A DNA stretch of 8,663 nucleotides from Thermoplasmatota archaeon (GTDB lineage: Archaea > Thermoplasmatota > Thermoplasmata > UBA10834), in NCBI GenBank assembly GCA_030836605.1, contig JAUPMC010000093.1, positions 1 to 8,663 on the forward strand, given 5' to 3'. Under the pieces are notes generated by a model that saw nothing but the letters and a program-made list of their open reading frames with translations, ran no database searches and was not told the origin of the DNA. Made by a program: the position numbers and the translations under genes. Positions 1-4,890 of this stretch are shown piece after piece (positions within the stretch are counted from its first letter, which is position 1; every line of letters begins with the position of its first letter).

Positions 1-41
1 CCGCACGCTGGGCAGTTGAGCCCGATCGATATGTCGGCCAT
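1..41 (-). CDS. Partial zinc-ribbon protein, N-terminal 13 codons only (runs off window)
   Basis: Reading the minus strand from ATG at 41-39 gives MADISIGLNCPAC followed by a partial Gly codon, after which the window ends. CPAC is the first CxxC knuckle of a probable zinc ribbon, the same feature that marks its operon neighbours. The start is well supported: an AGGAGG Shine-Dalgarno (minus strand, 57-52) lies 10 nt upstream and is embedded in the last codons of the preceding gene, whose TGA (48-46) ends only 4 nt before this ATG. It is therefore almost certainly the fourth gene of the SPFH/zinc-ribbon operon and translationally coupled to the third. Nothing can be said about the rest of the protein; a further membrane or zinc-ribbon component is the natural guess from context. 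Confidence 0.65.
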   Translation of the reverse strand, partial: MADISIGLNCPAC

Positions 42-45
42 CTGA

Positions 46-798
46 TCACATCCTCCTCGCGACGTGCAGGGCAGCCATGAAGACCCCCACGACCGTCACG
101 CCCATCAGTACCAGGCCCACGGGCAGAGACATCGTCGCCACGAGGCCCTCCGCGATGAAGGCGACGAAGCCGAGGCCGGCGACGGCCATGTAGGCCATCG
201 AGCTCCTGGTCGGGAAGTCTGCGGAGAACAACTCCCCCGCGGACGCATCTATGATGACCTCGTAACGCTTCTGGTTGAACACATATTCGAGCTTCCATAT
301 CGGGAAGAAGACCAGTGCCTGCTCCTTGGGCGTGCCCGGGAGCTTGTCCGCATACGCCGCCATCTCTATGTCCGGCTTGATCATCTCCGCGCCGCCCACG
401 TCGAACGACGCGTCGAACACCTTCAGGTCCGTGGCGGGGACCTTGAGGCTGTGGAGGCCAGGCAGGGTGGTCGAACCCGCGGGCTGTAGTATGACGGCCT
501 CCTTGCCGTTCACATCCCGCTTGAACATGTACACGGGGAAGTACTTCTTCTGGACCCCGGCTATCTGGGCGAGCCTGTCCAGGTCCTTCGCCTTCGTGGA
601 GCCCGCGGCCCAGCGCCGGAACATGCCCACGGCGTTGGTCTCATCAACCATGAACGGCGCGGCGTAGTAGAACCCCGCCCCGCTCTTGTCGATGAACACC
701 TGCGAGTCGCAGTACGTGCATTTGACGAACTTCGAGTCCGCGTCGAATGTCACGGGCGCCGCGCACTTCGGACACTTGATGCTGGCCAGGTTCCCCAC
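46..798 (-). CDS. Zinc-ribbon protein with two C-terminal transmembrane helices (YdjG-like by context)
   Basis: The product is 250 aa from GTG at 798. An N-terminal zinc ribbon (C9, C12, C27, C30; CPKC then CTYC) is followed by a soluble alpha/beta region of about 165 residues, and then two hydrophobic helices (about 202-222 and 226-246) ending in ARRM. I expect a membrane-anchored protein with most of its mass, including the ribbon, on the cytoplasmic face. The GTG start is chosen because GAGG (minus strand, 812-809) lies 10 nt upstream and because the frame further upstream would overlap the end of the SPFH gene. A longer form from GTG at 840 is possible but lacks a ribosome-binding site. 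It sits 23 nt after the SPFH gene. The arrangement recalls B. subtilis YdjG beside YdjI, but I recognise no named family in the middle region. Its role is unknown; a membrane partner of the SPFH protein is inferred. Confidence 0.85.
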   Translation of the reverse strand: MGNLASIKCPKCAAPVTFDADSKFVKCTYCDSQVFIDKSGAGFYYAAPFMVDETNAVGMFRRWAAGSTKAKDLDRLAQIAGVQKKYFPVYMFKRDVNGKEAVILQPAGSTTLPGLHSLKVPATDLKVFDASFDVGGAEMIKPDIEMAAYADKLPGTPKEQALVFFPIWKLEYVFNQKRYEVIIDASAGELFSADFPTRSSMAYMAVAGLGFVAFIAEGLVATMSLPVGLVLMGVTVVGVFMAALHVARRM

Positions 799-821
799 CC
801 CCCGCGTTCCTCGTTTCCTCC

Positions 822-1952
822 TCAGGCCTGCTTGCCGCACTCAGGGCAGAACTTGGAGCTCGCAGGGACATCCACGCCGCACGACGCGCACTTCTTGGTC
901 GCCGTCATCGGGCCGCCGCACTCGGGACAGAACTTGGTCCCTTCGGCCACCTGCGCCTTGCACTTCGGGCAGGGCGCGGTCGCCGGGCCCAGCTTCCCGC
1001 CGCAGGACGAACAGAACTTGTTCGTCGGCGGGTTCTGGGTGTTGCACTTGGCGCAGACCATCATCGCCGCACCCGCCGCCTGAGTGGCGGCGGGGGCAGT
1101 CCCGCCGGGTGGCGGGGTGCTCTGCCGCATCGAATCCATCATCGTCCAGCCCATGCCTATGCCCGCGCCGACCCCGACGCCGGCCGCCGCTGCGCCCCCG
1201 GAGGGGTTCTGAGCGGCCTCGCGCATGGCCTGTCCGGTCTGGTACTGCACGTAGTTGGTGCCGAGTATCTGCATCGACGAGCGGGTGTCCACGGCCTTCT
1301 GGACCTCCTCGGGCATCGAGATGTACAGGCCGGATATCTTCTCGATGGATATGCCGTACAGGTCGAAGTGGTCCTTCGTCCTGGCCAGCACGGCCTGCTC
1401 TATGCTAGTGAGGTTGGCCGCGATGTCAGCGACGCCCATCCCCTCGTTCTTCATGTCGCCGACGGAGTCGTAGATGATGATGATCATCTGCTCCTTGATC
1501 CTCTCCTCGACCTCCGTGCTCGTCGCGAAGTTGAATGTACCCACGAACTGGTTCACGAAGTTCGCCGGGGAGGCCACCTTGTACCTGAACTCCCCGAAGA
1601 CCCTCAGGTTGACCATGCCGAACTCCTTGTCCCTGAACGGGTACGGCTGCTTGCTGCCGAACTTGCCGTCGAACGGGCGCTTCTGGAGGTATACGACTTC
1701 CGCCTGTTGCTGGACGCCCGACAGGAACTTGACGATCGCGCCAACTATCGGCGCGTTCAGCGATGTCAGGGCGTACCTGTCCGGCCTGTCGATGTACGCG
1801 AGCGCCTTGCCGTCCCTGAAGAACACGGCGGTCTCGTCCTCGCGCACGACGATGTTGTCGTTCCACTTGATGTTCCTGGGCACGCGGAACATGATGTTGC
1901 CCCGCTTGTCCATGTCCTCCCACTTGAATGTCTCCGCTCCTATGACGCTCAT
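822..1952 (-). CDS. SPFH/Band-7 protein, YdjI/COG4260 group, with three C-terminal zinc ribbons
   Basis: This 376-aa protein resembles the YdjI group of stomatin/prohibitin-like proteins. Residues 18-250 form the SPFH part, with the group's typical runs FRVPRNIKWNDNIVVREDE, DRPDRYALTS and FRDKEFGMVNLRVFGEFRY. A Gly/Ala/Pro-rich low-complexity linker (about 250-298) leads to three zinc ribbons: C300/C303-C314/C317, C328/C331-C342/C345 and C355/C358-C369/C372. There is no N-terminal signal or clear membrane helix, so membrane association would come through partners or the SPFH domain itself. ATG at 1952 is preceded by a near-ideal GGAGGTG (minus strand, 1966-1960), 7 nt away and overlapping the stop of the upstream gene. 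SPFH proteins form membrane-associated oligomeric scaffolds. B. subtilis YdjI is co-transcribed with PspA. A membrane-scaffold or stress role is inferred here. The family call is firm, the function is not. Confidence 0.93.
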   Translation of the reverse strand: MSVIGAETFKWEDMDKRGNIMFRVPRNIKWNDNIVVREDETAVFFRDGKALAYIDRPDRYALTSLNAPIVGAIVKFLSGVQQQAEVVYLQKRPFDGKFGSKQPYPFRDKEFGMVNLRVFGEFRYKVASPANFVNQFVGTFNFATSTEVEERIKEQMIIIIYDSVGDMKNEGMGVADIAANLTSIEQAVLARTKDHFDLYGISIEKISGLYISMPEEVQKAVDTRSSMQILGTNYVQYQTGQAMREAAQNPSGGAAAAGVGVGAGIGMGWTMMDSMRQSTPPPGGTAPAATQAAGAAMMVCAKCNTQNPPTNKFCSSCGGKLGPATAPCPKCKAQVAEGTKFCPECGGPMTATKKCASCGVDVPASSKFCPECGKQA

Positions 1953-1956
1953 CGAA

Positions 1957-2490
1957 TCACACCTCCGTGCCCTGTATGACGAGCATGCGTCTGTTGAACT
2001 GGTCCTCGAAGTCCGTTATCCGCGCCTTGATGTTCATCAGGTCCTTGTGGCTCGTGGCCTCGTCGGCCGCCATCAAGGCGTTCTTGAGTGACTCGATGCT
2101 CGCGTGCATCGCGACCAGGTGGTCGAGCATGCCGGCGTCGAACTCGTAGAGCCTGTCGAGCTCGGCCTCCTTGATCTGGATGTCGGCGGCGAACCCTGAG
2201 TAACCCATCTCAGCGTGCGTGACCGCGCCCTCGACCTTCTTGAAGTGGTTGATCAGCCCACCGATCTGGTCGAGCTCCTTCGAGCCGAAGCTCCTGACGA
2301 GCAGGCCCCTGCATTCCTCCAATCCCCGCCTCTCCAGGCCGAGCTTCTGGGCCAGCTGGGACCGGAGCATCCTGTCCGCGTCCCTGAGGTCCTCTCTCAG
2401 CCTGTAGCCTCTGAATCCAGGCACGTATGACTGGATCTTCTTCAATATGCCCCTGTCTTCCTCGACTCGACCTCTGATATCTGTTGGCAT
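1957..2490 (-). CDS. Helical/coiled-coil protein, first gene of the SPFH/zinc-ribbon operon; function unknown
   Basis: The product is 177 aa, highly charged and almost certainly all-helical. An N-terminal segment (about 1-55) holds VPGFRGYRLREDLRDADRML, then come helices with heptad-like spacing (about 55-90 and 105-170), separated by a Gly/Tyr-containing stretch (GYSGFAADIQIKE, 96-108). It has no signal peptide, membrane segment or cysteine pair. I recall similar PG(F/Y)xGYR...READK-type proteins beside YdjI-like SPFH genes in bacteria, but know no named function. The start is ATG at 2490, with GGAGG (minus strand, 2504-2500) 9 nt upstream and a TATA-like box about 45 nt upstream. The frame stays open much further upstream, but only as the antisense of the divergent genes. 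The stop lies 4 nt before the SPFH start, within its ribosome-binding region. By position it could stand in for the coiled-coil PspA of pspA-ydjGHI loci; this is inference, since the sequence does not look like PspA. Confidence 0.85.
   Translation of the reverse strand: MPTDIRGRVEEDRGILKKIQSYVPGFRGYRLREDLRDADRMLRSQLAQKLGLERRGLEECRGLLVRSFGSKELDQIGGLINHFKKVEGAVTHAEMGYSGFAADIQIKEAELDRLYEFDAGMLDHLVAMHASIESLKNALMAADEATSHKDLMNIKARITDFEDQFNRRMLVIQGTEV
1960..1966 (-). promoter_or_regulatory. Strong Shine-Dalgarno of the SPFH gene, overlapping the upstream coding end
   Basis: The minus strand reads GGAGGTG immediately before the final GA of the upstream gene's stop codon, which is followed by TTCG and ATG. 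This is close to full complementarity to the archaeal 16S 3' end and 7 nt from the start. It suggests translational coupling between the coiled-coil and SPFH proteins. Confidence 0.75.
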
Positions 2491-2499
2491 CTGGGGGAG

Positions 2500-2541
2500 C
2501 CTCCGATTGTGCCGACAATATCGACCCGGAGGCCTAATAAA
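2500..2541 (-). promoter_or_regulatory. Putative promoter and ribosome-binding site of the SPFH/zinc-ribbon operon
   Basis: On the minus strand TTTATTAG (2541-2534) is a reasonable archaeal TATA box. A transcript starting about 25 nt downstream (near 2511) would carry a leader of roughly 20 nt containing GGAGG (2504-2500), 9 nt before the ATG at 2490. There is no experimental support; the spacing is what makes it plausible. Confidence 0.5.
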
Positions 2542-2573
2542 CATGTCGATGGATGGCCGGTGTGCTGGATTGA

Positions 2574-2579
2574 TTTTAA
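2574..2579 (+). promoter_or_regulatory. Putative TATA box of the TIGR00725-DUF362 gene pair
   Basis: TTTTAA within GATTTTAAG is AT-rich against a GC-rich background and is centred about 31 nt before the ATG at 2608. Transcription starting 25-27 nt downstream would begin near 2602, giving an almost leaderless mRNA. The box is itself palindromic (TTTTAA contains TTAA), so a role on the opposite strand cannot be excluded. Confidence 0.45.
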
Positions 2580-2607
2580 GTCGGATGGAGGCGATGACCC
2601 TCCGGCT

Positions 2608-3093
2608 ATGACGTTCAACATAGTAGGCGTGATAGGGGCCAGCAGGCCGGACAGACGCACGTACGAGCTCGCCGAGGAGGTCGGGAAGGAGATAGCCAAG
2701 CGCGGGGCCGCGGTCCTGTGCGGAGGCCTGGGCGGGGTGATGGAGGCCGTGTGCAAGGGCGCCCGGAGCGAGGGGGGCCTGACGATAGGCATAATCCCGT
2801 CGGACTTCAGGGACGACGCGAACAAATACGTCCAGATACCCATAGTGACCGGCATGGGCATCGGAAGGAACGTGATGCTTGTGAAGTCCGCGGACGCCCT
2901 GATAGCGGTCGGCGGAGGGTTCGGGACCCTCTCGGAGATCGCCCACGCCCTGAACATGGGGAAGACCGTGATCGGGCTTGACACTTGGAAGCTCGAACGG
3001 GCCTACGACAAGCCCATCCCCGGGCTCGCGAGCGCGGGGGACCCGAAGGAAGCGGTCAACCTGGCCATGGAGTCCATCCTCGGGATGAAGTGA
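2608..3093 (+). CDS. TIGR00725 family protein, LOG/DprA-like Rossmann fold
   Basis: The product is 161 aa, matching the usual short length of the TIGR00725 family. It opens with a nucleotide-binding strand-loop, IVGVIGASRP (4-13), followed by LCGGLGGVMEAVCKGA (37-52), GRNVMLVKSADALIAVGGG (86-104) and FGTLSEIA (105-112). These match the R...GGxGT..E arrangement of LOG-type phosphoribohydrolases and lysine-decarboxylase-like proteins, with R87 and E110 in the expected catalytic places. LOG enzymes cleave ribose 5-phosphate from nucleoside monophosphates; whether this branch does so is not established, and a nucleotide- or cofactor-binding role is also possible. The ATG at 2608 is chosen because the conserved fold starts there and because a TATA box lies about 31 nt upstream. 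A GGAGG at 2587-2591 is 16 nt away, too far for normal use. The following DUF362 gene is probably co-transcribed. The protein is cytosolic, with no membrane segment. Confidence 0.9.
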   Translation: MTFNIVGVIGASRPDRRTYELAEEVGKEIAKRGAAVLCGGLGGVMEAVCKGARSEGGLTIGIIPSDFRDDANKYVQIPIVTGMGIGRNVMLVKSADALIAVGGGFGTLSEIAHALNMGKTVIGLDTWKLERAYDKPIPGLASAGDPKEAVNLAMESILGMK

Positions 3094-3135
3094 TGTGAGG
3101 TCAGTGGGATTGTCAACTGAGAGGTAGTGTCGAAG

Positions 3136-4023
3136 ATGCCAGATGGGAGAGTGGTGCTCGCGGCCGGCCCGGACAGGGCTGCGGCGACCAGGAAGGTTGT
3201 CTCGGGGATAGGCATGCCGGACCTGAAGGGCAAGAAGGTGCTGCTGAAGCCGAACTTCAACACGGCGGACCCGGCCCCGGGCTCCACCCATGTCGATACG
3301 CTCAGGACGATGGTCGAACTCATCAAGGAACAGGAGCCGAAGCGCGTGGCCATAGGCGACAGGAGCGGCCCGGCGAAGACGACCAAAGTCTTCCAGGACA
3401 AGGGCGTCTTCGAGCTCGGCGAGAAGACGGGGGTCGAATGCATCGTCTTCGACACGATGCCCAAGGAGCGTTGGACGAGGATCACGCCGCCGGGGAGCCA
3501 TTGGAGGAACGGTTTCCTGTTCGCCAGGCCCGTCCTGGAGGCTGACGCGGTCATAGGCCTCTGCTGCCTCAAGACCCACCAGTACGGAGGCCATTTCACG
3601 ATGTCCCTGAAGCTCGCGACGGGCATGCTCCACGGACGCAACATGACCGAGCTGCACACATCGATAACGAACCAGAGGCGCATGATCGCTGAGATGAACA
3701 CCGCGTACACCCCCGCACTGCTCATCATGGACGGCGTGGAGGCGTTCTACGAGGGCGGGCCCATGACCGGCAAGAGATGGAATGCGAACCTCACGTTCGC
3801 CTCCAAGGACAGGATCGCGCTCGACGCGGTCGGCGTGGCTGCGCTCAAGATGCACGGGACGACGAAGAAGATTGAGAACAGAGGCGTGTTCGAGCAGGAC
3901 CAGATCAAGAGGGCCGTGGAACTCGGCCTGGGAGTGTCAGGCCCGGACGAGATTGACATCATCCCCCTTGACGACGAGGCGGCCGAGGTCGCGGACAAGC
4001 TGCAGCAGATACTCCTGAAGTGA
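3136..4023 (+). CDS. DUF362 domain protein
   Basis: The 295-aa product is a stand-alone DUF362 (COG2006) protein. Visible family marks are KVLLKPNFN (34-42), VAIGDRSG (71-78), ADAVIGLCCLKTHQYGG (136-152) with the following SLKLATGMLHG, LLIMDGVEAFYEGGP (195-209) and ALDAVGVAALKMHG (228-241). There is no CxxCxxCxxxC ferredoxin segment, which some longer DUF362 proteins carry, and no signal peptide or membrane helix. The start is taken as ATG at 3136, since GAGGT (3121-3125) lies 10 nt upstream. GTG at 3127 is in frame but only 1 nt from that site. The gene follows the TIGR00725 gene by 42 nt and is likely in the same operon. DUF362 has no settled biochemical role that I can cite, so no reaction is assigned. 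Confidence 0.9.
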   Translation: MPDGRVVLAAGPDRAAATRKVVSGIGMPDLKGKKVLLKPNFNTADPAPGSTHVDTLRTMVELIKEQEPKRVAIGDRSGPAKTTKVFQDKGVFELGEKTGVECIVFDTMPKERWTRITPPGSHWRNGFLFARPVLEADAVIGLCCLKTHQYGGHFTMSLKLATGMLHGRNMTELHTSITNQRRMIAEMNTAYTPALLIMDGVEAFYEGGPMTGKRWNANLTFASKDRIALDAVGVAALKMHGTTKKIENRGVFEQDQIKRAVELGLGVSGPDEIDIIPLDDEAAEVADKLQQILLK

Positions 4024-4056
4024 CCGGGGCGGCCGGCGCAAGCGGACATTACATAA

Positions 4057-4080
4057 TCAATTTTATATATATTAAATTGA
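4057..4080. promoter_or_regulatory. 24-bp AT-rich inverted repeat containing the ABC operon TATA box
   Basis: The half TCAATTT (4057-4063) is mirrored by AAATTGA (4074-4080), with an alternating TA core between. Only one of the twelve base pairs mismatches (T4064 with T4073). The core supplies a very strong archaeal TATA box (about 4063-4070), and transcription would be expected near 4090-4095. The symmetry could reflect a dimeric regulator overlapping the TATA box, a bidirectional promoter, or simply AT-rich sequence ending the upstream DUF362 unit. The promoter role is likely; the operator role is conjecture. Confidence 0.65.
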
Positions 4081-4084
4081 ATCC

Positions 4085-4100
4085 GACCTGGTATGACCTG
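4085..4100 (+). repeat. Direct repeat GACCTG-N4-GACCTG at the expected transcription start
   Basis: GACCTG occurs at 4085-4090 and again at 4095-4100, exactly 10 bp (about one helical turn) apart, across the predicted transcription start of the ABC operon. That geometry suits a regulator binding one face of DNA, but a six-base repeat can arise by chance. Confidence 0.35.
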
Positions 4101-4120
4101 CCGGGAAACTACCTCCGGCA
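4099..4120 (+). other. Hairpin-forming inverted repeat in the ABC operon leader
   Basis: TGCCGG (4099-4104) and CCGGCA (4115-4120) are perfect complements around a 10-nt loop. If transcription begins near 4092 and translation at 4171, this lies at the 5' end of a leader of about 78 nt. It could be a structural or regulatory leader. If translation instead starts at 4093, it falls within coding sequence. Confidence 0.4.
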
Positions 4121-4170
4121 ACGCTAAGTACGGACGGGCCATTCACAATGAGAGACCGAGGAAGCAGGCC

Positions 4171-4890
4171 ATGAACGCGATAGAAATCAGGGATCTTGTC
4201 AAAGACTACGGCTCGTTCAGGGCTGTCAAGGCCATCTCGTTCGAAGTGCGCGAAGGGGAGGTGTTCGGCCTTATAGGTCCTAACGGCGCGGGCAAGACGA
4301 CGACGCTCAGAATCATAGCCACCCTCCTCCGCGTCACGTCCGGCACCGTCACTGTCCTTGGCAAGGACCTGCGCACGGAGCCGCAGGAGGTCAGGAAGAT
4401 ACTCAGCTACCTCCCAGAGGATGCGGGGGCATACAAGAACCTCACGGGGACGGAGTACCTGGAGTTCATAGCCAACTTCTTCGCGACGGGCGCGAAGGCC
4501 GAGGCGATCGTCAAGAAGGGCGTCGACATCGCGGCCCTCGCCGACAGGATCGACGACAAGGTGGACACGTACAGCAAGGGCATGACCAGACGTCTGCTGG
4601 TCGCCAGGGCCCTGATGACAGACCCGAAGCTGGCGATACTGGACGAGCTCACGTCCGGCCTGGACGTCATCAACGCCCAGGAGATACGCAGGATGGTCAA
4701 GGACATCTCGACGCGCGGGATGACCGTGCTCCTCTCGTCGCACAACATGCTCGAGGTCGAGCTGATGTGCGACCGCATCGCCCTCATTGACGACGGCAGG
4801 ATCGTCGAGTTGGGGACGCCCGAGGAGTTGAAGGCCAAGTATGGCGCCTCCAACATAGAGGAGGTATTCACGAGGGCGGTGAAGGCATGA
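4171..4890 (+). CDS. ABC transporter ATP-binding protein, NatA-type (ABC-2 exporter)
   Basis: The 239-aa ATPase subunit has Walker A GPNGAGKT (36-43), signature YSKGM (134-138), Walker B LAILDE (154-159, with D158 and catalytic E159), D-loop SGLD (162-165) and switch His H191. At the Q-loop position the sequence is YLPEDAG, so Glu83 replaces the usual Gln, and Walker B is followed by Leu instead of Pro (DEL for DEP). It would drive export through the adjacent permease at the cytoplasmic membrane face. ATG at 4171 is preceded by GAGG 9 nt upstream and begins where the family normally begins. An in-frame ATG at 4093, 27 nt from the TATA centre, would add 26 residues and could be a leaderless start. 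The 3' end overlaps the permease start by ATGA, which implies coupling. The substrate is unknown. Confidence 0.95.
   Translation: MNAIEIRDLVKDYGSFRAVKAISFEVREGEVFGLIGPNGAGKTTTLRIIATLLRVTSGTVTVLGKDLRTEPQEVRKILSYLPEDAGAYKNLTGTEYLEFIANFFATGAKAEAIVKKGVDIAALADRIDDKVDTYSKGMTRRLLVARALMTDPKLAILDELTSGLDVINAQEIRRMVKDISTRGMTVLLSSHNMLEVELMCDRIALIDDGRIVELGTPEELKAKYGASNIEEVFTRAVKA

Noticed and set aside
64..1979. Several open plus-strand frames opposite the SPFH and zinc-ribbon genes
   Set aside because: They are shadows of high-GC coding sequence: Arg/His/Pro-rich, no domains and no ribosome-binding sites, while the minus strand shows clear zinc-ribbon and SPFH motifs.
2509..2607. 33-residue N-terminal extension of the TIGR00725 protein from an ATG at 2509
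   Set aside because: It runs through both putative promoters, has no similarity to the family, and the Rossmann fold begins right at 2608.
2491..3855. Minus-strand reading frame continuing upstream of the coiled-coil gene, which would make a 632-aa protein
   Set aside because: Beyond 2490 it is only the antisense of the TIGR00725 and DUF362 genes, is low-complexity and Arg/His-rich, and a good ribosome-binding site and TATA box fit the short start at 2490.
4093..4170. Possible GEMM-type (c-di-GMP) or other known riboswitch before the ABC genes, because of CCUCCGGC-like bases
   Set aside because: Only a short string is reminiscent; the second stem, the conserved core and the expected order of elements are missing. 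Only a simple hairpin is retained.
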